64,000 bases of DNA from Ramazzottius varieornatus (GCA_001949185.1 BDGG01000026.1:17765-81764), one strand, 5' to 3'; positions 25,381 through 37,158 are shown, counted from the stretch's first letter. Program-made: numbers and translations. Notes: a model not told the origin generated them from the sequence alone.

Positions 25381-25760
25381 CATATTTCTGAGGATTCCTC
25401 TGATACTTGGTTCTTATCCTGTGTTTCAGAGAGTCGTCTTCGTTGATGGACACTTTAGCCACGTCAACAACTTGCTGTTGGTCCGGTACTGCACAGAACT
25501 TTTTGAGGAGACCGGAAAGCAAGTGGAAATTTTCTGCCTTCCAAGTGGACAGACTAACCATTCACAGCTATTCGACGTGTCTGTCTTCAGGGGGAACTCT
25601 CCACGTTCCTGTCGAGGGCCACATAAGTCTAATAGGTACGTTTTGTACCCCATGGTGCTGTGGTCAGTTGGCTGCCATGTGCAGTGTTTTAGGTGGATTC
25701 GTCTCAACCGGATGTCGTGTTCTGAATAGCCGATCAACAATCAGCCGAGAGAACTCACGC
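25381..25760 (+). pseudogene. Pogo-like transposase, catalytic middle part
   Basis: After an acceptor-like TTATCCTGTGTTTCAG (ending about 25430), the frame reads RVVFVDGHFSHVNN, then EIFCLPSGQTNHSQLFDVSVF. This is the second catalytic Asp (LLVDGHSSH) and the CLP..TTH..QPLDV block with the third Asp of DDE_1 transposases. It continues the 21942-22336 piece across the Harbinger insertion. Coding similarity stops near 25600, where the retroelement region begins. Confidence 0.75.
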
Positions 25761-25989
25761 TGAACGGCAGAACGAAAGGCAATTTTTCGTCTTCCTCCAT
25801 CAGCTTCCTCCTCTTGCTCAAGCCGTCTACTCTAATTTGGGCCATATTGGAACAACTCCGGGGGACAAAGGACGCTTGCCCCCGGATGTCTGTAGGTTGT
25901 ATCCACCTCGTAAAAGTGGAGATAAACTCGGTATAGAGCGTTCTTGTTGGCCTGAGTTCTCTTTCAGGATGTCGCGCTGATCCTGACCA

Positions 25990-28690
25990 GAAAGATGACC
26001 ACACCAGACCCCAAGATACCATGCCCAGAATGTGGAGAGCTGTACACATCTCGAGGACAGCCTGTGTAACCAACCAGGAAAGAAACAGAAGGAATAATTC
26101 AGCTCCCTCGAGCCAGTCAGTCGATCCTGCTGATCAGCTGATCGCGACGAAACCGATCCATGAAGTCCTCCAGCACCTGAAAGTCTCAACAAAAGTCATC
26201 CGCAGAATACCAAAAGGCACTCATATGCTGGCAGCAACGAGTTTAACGGAAAGAATAGAAGATGTACTTCAGAAGAGGTCGGAATCATCCTGGCGTCATT
26301 TGATGCTGTTCAGCTTTGCAGGCTTGAAGCAGCCGGACAAAGACAAGAGCAAGAAAGGAAACCGTACCACTGCCGTCAAGAGTAACCTCTCAAGACAGCT
26401 TGTTAACCTTGAGTTGAATGGGAAGCAGACTGTGAAGAAACAACCAAAAGATCAGTTGTCGCTGCCCGAAGAAGTGACGGTGGAGGAAATGAGCTGTAAA
26501 AAGTTTCCTCAACGGATCTGCTGGTGGCGTTGATGGTCTGAGACCGCAGCATCTCAAAGACACGCTGTCAGGTGCAGCGAACGGGGCAACGGTGGCGCTA
26601 GCAGAAGCATTAGCTAAGCTGACTACGCTGATGCTTTTAGGCAGAATTCCTGACGCTATTTGCGGTGTGCTCTACGGGGCATCGCTTACAGCCCTCAAGA
26701 AGAAAGATGGAGGCCTGCGACCAGTCGCTGTAGGAAACACGCTACGTCGCTTGGCAGGCAAGATCGTTGTCAAGAGAGTGGGTCGTGTGTTGGAGGAACA
26801 GGTCCGTCCTGAGCAAGTTGGTTGCGGTACCAGAGGTGGAGCAGAAGCAGCAGTCCATGCGGTTCGCTGCTTCCTTGAGGAGGGAAGAGACGAAAGTCAA
26901 GTGCTGCTCAAGCTTGACTTCAAGAACGCCTTCAACACCATACACCGAGACGTTCTTCTCCGTGTTATTAGAGACTCCTCGCCTAAATACTTCCCGTTTG
27001 CCTGGCAGTCTTACCGATATCCCTCAAAGCTACTGTTTGGTCAACATACCCTCGAGTCAGCAAGGGGCGTGCAGCAAGGAGACCCACTGACTTATTGTTT
27101 TGCGTTCTCATCCAAAAGCTTACAAGACCCTCACTTCCCTCCTGAATGTGTGGTACCTTGATGACGGCACCATCGGCGGTAAGATCGAAACTGTTTTGTC
27201 AGATTTGCAGGTGGTGATCAGCGAGGGGCGGAAGCTCGAACTGGAACTGAACTCGGCTAAATGTGAGCTTTTCTCCTTCGGGATTTCTGCTCTGGAACGC
27301 CAAGCCGTGCAGGAAAGAGCAGCCGTCGCCTGTCCGGGTATCCTTTTTCCTTCCAGGAGCGACCTCAACCTTCTAGGAGCACCGCTGGTGGAATAAATTC
27401 CGGAAGAAGGACGTCGTCCGAGCTAAAAACAAGCAAGATCCGGTTGGTAAACGCAAACCTAAATCTCTTGTTTGCCCACCAGGCCCTTTCCCCGCTCAAG
27501 AAGTGCTTTTGCCTGTCCAATTTGCTGTACATCCTCCGATGCTCTCCAGTATGGAAGGTCTCTGCATTGCTTCGCGAGTTCGACGAAGTGGTTCGGTCGA
27601 GCCTGTCGGAGATTACCAACACTGAGATGAGTTCCGGTCCATGGCGACAAGCAACACTGCCTGTCGGTTCAGGTGGATTAGACATCCGTCGTACGGAGGA
27701 ACTCGCGCTCCCTGCCTTCTTGGCTTTGCTTCATTCTGTACAATAACTGGTGCTGAGTGTCCTGCCTGAAGCCGATTTGCATGGTGAAGCAAACCTCGCT
27801 CTCTCCAAATGAAGCCTCCTCTCCACAGCTGAGCCTCCTGTTTCCGAGCTTCGCCGCCAACAGAAAGCTTGGGACGTGCCTTTGCTATAAGAAATACACG
27901 AGCAGCTAGTAAGTACTGCTTCGGATAATGATAAAGCGCGACTTCTTGCAGTTTCAGATAAGAACTCAGGCTCCTGGCTTCATGCGCTGCCGTATTCTCG
28001 TTGGATAACCTGCTCGACAACAACGCCTTACGGATTAGTATTGGTTTGCGCCTTGGTGCCAAGCTATGCCGCCCTCACGTTTGTCGATGTGGCGCCAGCG
28101 TGGATGAGTTTGGCCAACACGGGTTGAGCTGTAAGTTCAGTGGGGGGCGTCACAGTCGTCACAAGGCGCTCAACGAGTCCCTGAAACGTGCGTTGACAAC
28201 AGCCCAAATTCGCGTTGACAACAGCATTTCTCGAACCACCCAGGGTCTTCAGAAAGGACAAAAAACGGCCAGATGGGATGACGCAAGTCCCTTCGAAGAA
28301 TGGTAAGGAGCTTGTATGGGACGTCACAGTTGTGGATACACAGGCTTTGACAAACTTTGCAATGTCAACGGTGAAAGCTGGATCAACTGCTGACGCCGCC
28401 GAGAAGAGAAAGATCACGAAGTACGAGGACATCGGAAGCCAATTTGAGTTCTGCCCTGTCGGACTGGAGACCATTGGACCTTGGAGTCCTTCCGCGACAG
28501 CGCTCTTCGCAGCTGTAGGAAGAAAGATGGCGGAAGTGACGGGCGAGCCGAGGTCATTTCAGTTTTTTAAGCAGCGAGTGTCCATAGATATTCAACGTGG
28601 TGATTGTTATTCTGTTCGGACTACTGTTAAAGATACGAAGACAGTAGTCTTCGTATTACTGTTCGGACTACTGTTAAAGCCTTGATGAAG
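25990..28690 (+). pseudogene. Non-LTR retroelement with C-terminal restriction-like endonuclease, copy 1 (broken)
   Basis: Pieces in several frames, in order: a CPECGELYTSRG zinc-finger start (about 26020), a basic linker (IRRIPKGTHMLAATSLTERI), reverse transcriptase (26592-27161: TALKKKDGGLRPVAVGNTLR; LKLDFKNAFNTIHRD; ARGVQQGDPL), then one frame over NVWYLDDGTIGG with the catalytic Asp pair (about 27145), thumb (27444-27746), a QKAWDVPLL region (about 27860), a Cys-His motif CRCGASVDEFGQHGLSC (28077-28130) and KRPDG...VWDVTVVD (about 28258-28340), the PD-D type core of a restriction-like endonuclease. Several frameshifts make it dead. The domain order RT, then zinc knuckle, then RLE is that of the R2/R4/NeSL/CRE group; the clade is not resolved by eye. 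A 21-bp direct repeat around a hairpin closes the 3' end (28610-28682). Confidence 0.82.
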
Positions 28691-28958
28691 TGTTTTATGT
28701 TTTGGATGTCAAAAAGGGAAAATCCGTGTAGCGTTTTTGTTAATATGGTATCGCTGCTTTCTCATTTTTTGAGTATAGATTATTGTCTTCAGATAAAGAT
28801 CAAAATCGGTCTTCGGGGGAATCAAGAAGAAGTAGCGCGACTACTTACGTAACCGACGTTTGGTGAAAGGAGGACGAGTGAGTAGTGTTACGCACGCACG
28901 ATGTTGCGATACTCTCATTGCAAACTTTCTGAAGGGAATCCCTTATTTATCTTACAGG

Positions 28959-29540
28959 TTACCGAAGCTAATCTTCTCTCTCATGTCGTGAAGTTGTGGT
29001 GCCGAACAGAAGAATGTGCCGAGAAGTACGCCTTCAACGCTGGTCAGTGTCTCACGTCAGGATTCGCGAAGGTGTGCTTATTTCCGTCCAGCCCTGATGT
29101 CATTCGAAAGACTGAAAGCGCACCATGATCCAGAAATCGTCAGTCGTGGAATCCACAATGAAATAGAACAGGATTTCGGTTCCCTCTTCGAACTTTTGAA
29201 AGCCCAGTGCGGTATCACTACTGAGACAGATCTCGCTGACGTGAAATAGCTGGTCCTTTTGAAGCAGAAAGGAATCACACCGGGCGCAGTACTGGCAAAT
29301 GCTCTCCAGAGAGACCTGTTCGGAGAAGCACCGAAAAAGCAGCGGCGGGAAAAGAACCGACAGCTTCCTTTGGAGGCCGGCGCTCTGACTACTGGCCCTA
29401 GCTTTGTGAAAGAGTTGGAAAAGGAGGAAGCTCAGAAGAAAGCCGAGAAAGTCGCTCCTGCTGCCAAACGAAAGGTATCTCATTTTTAACCCGCCAAAGG
29501 CAGTAAAAAAGCGCCGGCCAAGAAACCTAGGAAAGCTTGA
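28959..29540 (+). pseudogene. Pogo-like transposase, C-terminal part
   Basis: After TTATTTATCTTACAG (ending about 28958) it reads VTEANLLSHVVKLW, then LTSGFAKVCLFPSSPDVIRK, the family's SGFRKAGIFPF-type tail, and HDPEIVSRGIHNEIEQDFGS in the next frame. A Lys/Ala-rich tail follows (29259-29540: PKKQRREKNRQ, KSKKAPAKKPRK-like). Frames change several times, so it is a relic. Confidence 0.65.
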
Positions 29541-29873
29541 TACTTTTGAAGCGGATTCCACCAGTGATTACTCGTCGCTTTTCCTTACGCAGTGTTCACT
29601 GTTTGCTTTCTTGTCTGACTATTTACATGTAGACTTAAAGGCTCACTGACGTCCAGAAAATGTTGAAGCTTCTCGTAAGGAAAGCTATCTCCGTGTGTGC
29701 CGAATCCCATATCGCAGAACAGAACGTTAATGCAGAACACAACTGTAGCACGGTTATAGTCAGCGGCACACGCTAACCAGCAACCTGGCACGTGCTGTCA
29801 CCCCATACCGCAGGCTTGCCCAAATTATGGGTCGGAAATTGCCATACCCGAATTATGCCGTTTATCTCGTACG

Positions 29874-31572
29874 GTATATCATCGACGTATGACGTACACC
29901 ATATCGGTCGTACCTGATTGTTAGCGGAACGTAATCAATCAATAGCTCAATCAGTACGTGTGACGTTCCAGCAGCTCCCCCTTTAGTGGCACTTGTATAC
30001 TCACGGAGTGGAACTCTCAGTGCCTGCCATCGACCTCAGGATAGTCGATGGACCGCGGTCGCCGGCCGTTGATGTCTCGGTGAATGATGAGTCACCACCG
30101 ATCACACTGCAGAGGTGTGAGAGCAAATATTTCCAGAATTAGCTTTGTTCGCTCCTGTGCTAGACCGTATCCGAATACCGTTCCACGATTAACAATGGTG
30201 TGATTGGTCTGATCACGCTCCACTCCACTGAGACTTCAAATTTCGACCAAAGTGGTCAATAGTTCAATCAACTCAGCTTGCACAGAATTTTAAATTCTGA
30301 GCAGCGATATTAGGCCGAACATATGTCGTGGATAAAAGCACAGCATAAAACCTATGCATATGCTGTGCAAGCCGAAAACATGACCTGCGAAACAGGTCTA
30401 ATATCAGTATGAAATATAGCTATACGAAATCGTAGCACACTATGCCGCCTGCACAGTCTCGCTCTGAGTGGAGAGCACATTTGACGTAACGCACGTGACT
30501 TCTATAGTGCGCGCACGCTTTCTTTTCAGTTCTCACTGTATGCTCCGCCCCCATTTCAAAAAAAGACTCAAAGACTGGAAGTGTGGGACTACTTTTTCGT
30601 ATAGCTATAGTGTGAAGTCCGGTTTTTAGTTTTCACTTTTCAGCATTTGGTTCCAAAGAATCAGGCGTTTCGAGTAATCGGGCAATCTGTGAGAAAAATT
30701 TCGACATAGGATACTGTGAATATTCGATGCTATCGCTGCAACACGTCATCGTACACGTGAAGTACAGCCCCGGGCCGGTTTTACTATCTGGACTACCACT
30801 GCGGGGGTGCATCGTCACGTACGTATACGTATTGCGCGACAGCATCGGTTATTATCGGTATACTGTTTTCCACCCTAATTTGGTCTGCTAGGCTACAGAT
30901 TACCTGATCCTCCAATGAGTCTGCGAACAGGAAAAACTATTTCCCAATCACCATCGTCCTCAAAAGTTCAAGCTTTGGAAGTTTTCCCAGGATGAGAAAT
31001 AATGTTTCGAGATGGGGAAGCTGAAGATTTTCCTATCTACCCGGGAAAGAGGCGCATCGAACAGTGTTGTTTCCACGCTATGCATACCGACGGTGAAAAC
31101 TCGGTTTCTCAGAAGTTCAGGAAACGCTGAATTTTGAGGTACCGATCTGCAACGCGCAGAGGGTTGAGGGAAAGGAAAAGCAGTACAGCTCCTAAACGAG
31201 ATAAGAAACACTGAAAATGTTGAAAGTCCAGCTGGTGTTCAAGCTACAGACCAGCCGCATCTCCCCCCTTTTGATTGCGCTTCTTCGCTGTGCTCTAAAG
31301 AAGATTCTGCCTTCGGGTACTATCATATGCACGAGACAACCTTCTCTCACCACTCAAACTAAGCTGTTTCATCTATCAATGGGTGGTACTTTTAGCCTCC
31401 TGGCCAACCCATCCAACATTTTCTATGGATTCTTTTACGGCTATAGTTCTTAGTTCGCGAGGTGGGTCAACTTGGCCGTTTTAGGAAGTTAAGATCAGTT
31501 CTTGATCATCACGCTACGGGGGAAGATCAACTGATAGGATCTCTGATCCTCAGTTTGTACGATCCTCCACAC
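29874..31572. other. Gene-poor stretch
   Basis: No convincing gene. It holds a small inverted-repeat element at 30414-30610 and a GGGTCAACTTGGCCGTTTTA block at about 31464 that recurs at 33205. Short open frames (for example 30633-30845 -, 31217-31453 +) have no family resemblance. Confidence 0.4.
30414..30610. repeat. Small inverted-repeat element
   Basis: ATATAGCTATACGAAATCGT at 30414 pairs with TTTTTCGTATAGCTATAG at 30593-30610; about 200 bases in all. Confidence 0.55.
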
Positions 31573-32089
31573 AGGGTCATGTTTCGATTTTCCGCAGAGA
31601 TTTTTACGGGCCTAATTATTTTTCAAAGGCCCAATCAACAACAAATAGTCGTGAGTATGTTCTACACAGTCGTACGCGTCAATCCGTCCCGGGTAGTGNN
31701 NNNNNNNNNNNNNNNNNNNNNNNNNNNNNNNNNNNNNNNNNNNNNNNNGTATGTTCTACACAGTCGTACGCGTCAATCCGTCCCGGGTAGTGAGCACGTG
31801 GCAGACCGGCCAATCAACGGTCAGCTGTCAATCAGTCGAGCATGAATGTGCAGTATCACATGGTTAGCCCAGCGTGTCATTGATTACCTGATTATGTACT
31901 CGTGGCGCAAATCTGTTTGACTGGTTGACAGCTGACCGTTGATTGGCCGGTCTGCCACGTGCTCACTACCCGGGACGGATTGACGCATACGACTGTGTGG
32001 AGGATACTCACGACTATTTGTTGTTGATGGGGCCTTTGAAAAATAATTAGGCCCGTAGAAATGTCTACGGAAAATCGAAACATGACCCT
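31573..32089. repeat. Large palindrome with 171-base arms, interrupted by a scaffold gap
   Basis: The sequence AGGGTCATGTTTCGATTTTC at 31573 is the complement of the end at 32089, and the match continues inward to GTCAATCAGTC (31837) and GACTGGTTGAC (31919). The left arm is 265 bases as printed, of which 50 are N and 44 are a duplicate; without them both arms are 171 bases. Loop about 81 bases. Confidence 0.85.
31699..31748. other. Assembly gap, 50 N
   Basis: The 44 bases before the gap (31655-31698) and after it (31749-31792) are identical, so the flanking contigs probably overlap and nothing is missing. Confidence 0.95.
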
Positions 32090-34071
32090 AGACTGGGGAA
32101 GGTGCAAGCACGTGGCTGCTCCGGTGGACCGGTGCGAGCTTTCTGGTTCTTCTCCTTCGGCAAAAGATCTTATCTTAGTTTTCTAGGCTTTTGCATTGAG
32201 ACTGCTCATTAGAAGATATTCAGCTGTATTTAGCTCCCGAAAAAAGTCTGCTGTGTCATCGTATGACAGGTTAATTGAGTGATACATTAGATCTGATAAA
32301 ATGGTGCCAATTATTGGGCGGTCGCCAGTTCCTCAAAATGGTGTTGATCTTTTACCGACCAGCATAAGCACGAACGGGTAGATGGCTTCGTGGGTAATTT
32401 AAATTGAGAAGTCTTTTGTACTAAGCGGTACTTGAGTGCAGAAAGACGTTGGCGAAAACAGAGTGAGCGTGAATTGACAACCTTTCTAGATTTTGAAGCA
32501 ACTTCGAAATTTTTTTATCCAGCTTTCAAAAAGGTTTTGCCGTGACAACAAGAACAGGAATAAACACAAGATCGATGGGCTACATGAAAAGTGGTGGTAG
32601 GTCTTTGTTTTGTAGGTTACGATTTCTACCACGAGGAGTGGTTTCCGGGCAAGAAGCAACAACAAGCAAGATCGGCTATTTTAATTCATTTGTAAGGTTT
32701 GTTTGGCGTTACTGAATCAATGAACTTCCTCGGTTTACGGTAAACCCAGAAGCTGTAAGTCTGGTAAAAGGAAACTGAAGATGGGTGCGTACACACGGTG
32801 GTTCCAGATAGGGACATTGTTTTTGTTCGAGATGAAAGTCTTCCTGATCGGAAGTCATACAGATCAATTTTTCCAGCCCACGACACAATGTATGCGAAAA
32901 GCTACGATTCAGCTAAAGTAACGGATACATTTGCACGAAATGTCAGAGAGAAAGACTGAAACAACAATCTGATTTTTTTCTACGCCAAAGGTCCAGGTAA
33001 TAGTCACTTGGCGTAAACACCCTGCACATCGCAAAATCTAAGCTTCAACTTCATGCAACAAGCAAGATTCGAAGAGTGGACGAATACCGAATTTTCAATG
33101 ATAGTAAGTTCAAAACGTACTGAAACCTATATCATCACCCAACTGTCGTTTCTGCCGGTTTGCGGAAAAACCAGGTGCAGTTACGCATGTTGACCACAGA
33201 GGCGGGTCAACTTGGCCGTTTTAGAAAGTTAAGATCAGCTTTCGATCATCCCGATCATAGATGAAACAGAGCCTAAGTCAATGATGCGGTATTCAGCCCA
33301 CAGTCTGATTGAATTCTTCAAATAGACAGCTGATCCAGGACCCAAGCTTTTGTTGGCTGCGAAGTATTATGCGTTTTGCCGCCCCGAGAGACGCGGTATA
33401 ATGGGCACTTAGCAAGGCGTCAACATGATTCAGTACCCTCAAACGGGTAATCTGTGGGTGTATCACCTTACGCTTTCACTCCGATGCAGGATGAAAATCG
33501 TTTACTAAACAGATCACTGAAACTTCTAGCGTATCGAATTACGAGGGCATTCCCATGGGATTTCCTCTTTTACTTGATCTGACGTTGGTTGAATTGGTCC
33601 GAGCTAGTACAGTCGCCAGTCTAGTAGTTTCCTCCGTTTAGACAAGGCAAACCTCTTAACACAACCCGCCCACTAGCAGGTCTGATCCGTTGGCGGACGG
33701 CATTAAAATCCTTTCCGTCCTTGATGTGGGATGGTGCACTGTGAGCACCACATTGTCGCGCCTTCCTCTGGAAGAGTTACCGGTACACCTGCCACCTTCT
33801 TCAGCTGGATCATCTTGAGAGGCACGGTTTCTACCCCCGTCTGTTTAGCATGAGCCTCACCCAGATATGTTTCCGATCGCAGCCAAGACTCACGTGTGCG
33901 CTAAATCTACGGTAACAAAAAATGTTCTGGCGTCAGCCACCGTTCCCGTTTTCAGCGCTATCTTATTACGTGAGCCCAGGTGGCAGCATCGATGAATTGA
34001 TTGATTGATTTGCCTTGACTTGATATGATTATCGTTTGTGCAGCCAGGTGGTGGGAGGTTAACGTTCTAAA
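32090..34071. other. Gene-poor stretch before the GPCR
   Basis: No supported gene. A block GGGTCAACTTGGCCGTTTTA followed by AAGTTAAGATCAG at 33205 repeats 31464. A 65-codon stop-free stretch on the minus strand (33703-33900) looks coding but has no recognised homologue. TGATTGATTGATTTGCC and a TTTGTGCAG acceptor (ending about 34042) suggest a 5'-UTR intron for the receptor. Confidence 0.4.
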
Positions 34072-35315
34072 ATGTCTGCCAGAAATGAAAGTTCGTACCC
34101 AGGAAGCATGAATAACACTCGCATTGGATGGCCGCATCCCTCTCGCATTTTATCTTCCACTTTGACCACTTGGTTTTCCATCATTGTGCTTGTCAGCGTC
34201 GTTGGCGCTGTTTTTAGCCTGATCCTACTTTTGGTCATGTTGATGCAGCGACCTTTGCTGTCAAAGTCCGTTTTGCTATTGTTTCACCTCGTCCTTCTCG
34301 AGTTTGTCATCTGCGCCATTTTGAACCCGATGCAGCATGTGGCCTCTTTTCGCAACCTGCGAGGAGATCCGTCTGAAATTGATTGTGGTCACTTTATGGT
34401 TGTCTACGTTACATGTGTCTTTACCGGCTACTGGAATGCCATCATGTTGGCCATCGTACGTTTTCTGGCGGCAACGTCCAATGTGGCCTACAAACGTGTC
34501 ACGACACGGTAGGGCTTTAGTGTGGTCGTCAAATATTTTGTGATGGAAACTTAAAGGTCACCGATGGCTTTTGAGGATGTTTTGACTGCCTTGTAACCAT
34601 GCAGTGCTTTTAGATGGGCGACAATGCTGATGATTATGGCCTGTTGGGCAATCGGAATAGGCTTCAATGTCGTCCCCCACGCGGTGACTCATGGAGGTTT
34701 CTTTGGGCCTGTACGGCCATTTGGAGAGTGCGGCATTGTCGCTCGTATGCCCGTCTTCCCTACGGTACAGATAGGCGTCGGTATTTTCGTACCAGTTCTT
34801 GGAGCTGCTGTCATCTACGTTGTCCTCTTCCTCTTCTTGGCGGTGAAAAATGCCCGAGCGCGGAGAAAACAAACGGCCCCTCTGAGAAAGGCTTTAGCTG
34901 TAGCTAATGTGGCCGTCAACTCGCAGAAGCGTCCTGCGATGCGAAGACGAATAACTCAAGCTCAGCGTCGGGCTATTCTGAGTCGAGTACTCTTCGTATC
35001 AGCGCTGTGGCATGCCATCTGTTTCCTGCCGGTTCGTGTTTGGGTGGTGGCTGCTCCCGGGGCTTTCTTCACCAATCTGCCCCTACAGCTTTGGCTACGC
35101 GTGCTAACCTTGCTGGGTTATTCCTTCAATCCGGTACGGTTCCACCACGGCCTCTTGTTTCGCTTCCAAGTAACCAATTATGAAAATCGTAGGTGTTGTT
35201 TCTGGCTTTGAACCACGACTACCGTGAGGGTGCTATGCAGCTCTTGACTGGGCGGTGCAAGTATCGCCTACCTTTCGAAGTTTCGGGATCGAAAGTAACA
35301 GCTGGTATAACGTAG
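34072..35315 (+). CDS. Orphan class A (rhodopsin-like) G-protein coupled receptor
   Basis: Three exons join in phase to 359 residues: 34072-34508, 34614-35133, 35193-35315. The last intron is only 59 bases, and recognising it restores the end of TM7 and the tail. The extracellular N-terminus has N-glycosylation sites (NES, NNT). TM1 is FSIIVLVSVVGAVFSLILLL, TM2 VLLLFHLVLLEFVICAI with LxxxE in place of LAxxD. Cys at the top of TM3 (EIDCGHF) can pair with Cys in loop 2 (GECGIV). TM3 ends LAIVRFLA, i.e. VRF instead of DRY. TM4 carries MLMIMACWAIGIG, TM6 VSALWHAICFLPVRVWV with the CFxP motif, and TM7 GYSFNPVLFLALNHDYREG has NPVLF instead of NPxxY. The tail has CKY. The ligand is unknown; the altered micro-switches are typical of lineage-expanded invertebrate orphans. 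Confidence 0.8.
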
Positions 35316-36896
35316 ACATCCAACACCACAAATACGACTGCATCGCTTTGCTTTCAGCAAACTTTTGTTATCACTTGCACAGTTCCATACTTCATTTGTA
35401 AATGCCCCACACCACCGCATTCTAACCGAATTCATAGCTTCTGCTACGTGGCCCGTTTTGCCCGAAATTTCAATTTATTTTCACTGTACGTTCTTTCGTT
35501 CGCCGAATTTCCGTCGGAATTGGTTCGAACTCTGCTCAAAATCCAGAAATGTTGTCTAGCTGTTTACAACGTGGTTATTTTTTCTTTAGTTTTCTTAGCT
35601 TATTTTTAGCGCCTGTGTGTTCTCATAATGCGGCTCATTGCCTAACAAACTTACAAATAATTTACGCAGCATTACCCTGACCCTCATGGAACTTTTGTTT
35701 AAATTTAGAGTTAACTTTTCTTGACCTTGATAAGGCGAATCCATTTATTTTCATTTGTGAAATAGTTCCACCACGTGTACACCGATTTTGAGCTAGCTCG
35801 CCAAGCTGGGAGAAGTTCGGCCAGCGGAGTTATGTGGGTCTGACAGAGATCCAGCAGCTTCTGGCGGATGTCTTCAAGTAATATTCTGTATTCTATAAAG
35901 CTAAGGACTAGTTATCAGTTTCTGAAAAACAGCCAGGCACAGTCACCGAGGTAGTCAAGTCTCGTAAAACATCACCGAAGTTGTATGTATTGATAGCAAG
36001 ATATAAGACGATAAGATGAGAGACCAGTTACTTTCAGTGACTAGTCGATCAAAGTCGAGGTACACGTGAGCAACAATATTAGAAAACTCACTAAAGACCG
36101 AAAAGTGGCCGTTCTACTGAGCTCGGTTGCGGGTTTCTGAATTCAGTCTTCAAACGCCAGCCGTCGAGACGCGACAAGCTTTCTGTTTTTTGGACGACAT
36201 CGTTGGATATCTAAAGAATTCGGGCGAAATCAAACAAAATGGAAGTTTTCTGGTCGTTTCAGTTTGCACACTCTAAGGTTCCCTCGTGAATCCACTTTAC
36301 TTGGAACGAGTCAACCGGTTTCTACCTGTAGTAGGTCCGAACTGACCATAACTTTCAATATTTACATTGCCATCCTTCTGCGCTACCCGTTTTCGTTCAT
36401 CTGAGTTACCGACAAGCTGCGAGCGAGCAGAAGGCGAAGCGTGGTATACCGTTCCGCTTCAGTACACCACTTTGTGACCGGATGTGGAAACAGCTGGTCG
36501 GGTAAGCAATGGGCAGCCAATCAAAGTTTCCAATCAGAGATCTTTGCGTCACTGCAGCAACTCGGAGACGGTAGTCCCGGATGCCGCAGAATCTTCCAGG
36601 ATTCATATTTCGACTAGTTTGATAGCTCAAACTGTACGCTAGACTACTCTATGTGTCTGTCACGTCGGTTTGATCATCTGGATAAGCCGTTTGCCGTAAT
36701 TCTCTTGTTCGAAAACGTTATTTGAGTGAATCAGTCGCGTGCGTACGTTCTTCCGTGCCGCCGTAGCGAAAGGCCTAGTTCATAGTTTTTACTGGCCCAT
36801 AATTCCTCGTCGTTGGTCGCGCCTGTACTGCATTACATCATGAAGCTCACGCATCACGTCGCAGTTCGAGCGAAACATACCTCAAGTGGTTAGAAG
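35316..36896. other. Gene-poor stretch after the GPCR
   Basis: AT-rich, no gene or clear repeat that I can support; includes the receptor's 3' region. Confidence 0.4.
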
Positions 36897-37158
36897 CAGG
36901 CGCGTTCCATACGTAAAATTTTGTCGTAGAAATTTTGGTAATTTAGAATTATTCAAAGTTTGGCACTGACATCACGGGCGAGCCTCTGGGTCGGGTCGGC
37001 TAGAACGGATTGTGCCAGCTTTACCACATTGGATTTTCGATCAGCTGACGGCATGCTCATCAGCGCGAATCGTGACGTCAAAGCCGAACTTTGAATAATT
37101 CCGAATTACCGAAATTTTTTGGACAAAACTTTACGTATAGAACGCGGCTGGTTAGAAG
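36889..37158. mobile_element. hAT-type MITE with 8-bp target duplication
   Basis: A 254-base element (36897-37150) begins CAGGCGCGTTCCATACGTAA and ends with the complement TTTACGTATAGAACGCGGCT then G. It is flanked by GTTAGAAG on both sides (36889-36896, 37151-37158). CAG...CTG ends and an 8-bp duplication are the signature of hAT elements. The inverted match extends about 65 bases inward on each side. Confidence 0.9.

Larger units (their letters stand above)
21152..29873 (+). mobile_element. Pogo-like DNA transposon relic enclosing two later insertions
   Basis: Bases 21152-21209 and 29816-29873 are inverted copies, exactly 58 bases each with a few mismatches (starting CGTACGAG and ending CCCATAATTCGGGCAA). 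TA lies directly before the left end and one base after the right end, as expected for Tc1/mariner/pogo TA targeting. Between them is a decayed transposase in three separated pieces plus a Harbinger element (22515-25352) and a non-LTR element (about 25990-28690). Confidence 0.8.

Noticed and set aside
21152-29873. Polinton/Maverick as explanation for the long inverted-repeat element
   Set aside because: No integrase, polymerase B, capsid or ATPase genes; contents are a DDE_1 transposase plus nested elements.
31655-31792. A 44-base direct duplication around the N gap
   Set aside because: Arm-length arithmetic of the enclosing palindrome shows it is one sequence counted twice.
34614-35211. GPCR ending at the stop codon at 35211
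   Set aside because: That end destroys TM7; splicing 35133 to 35193 restores NPVLFLALNHDYREG and an in-frame tail.
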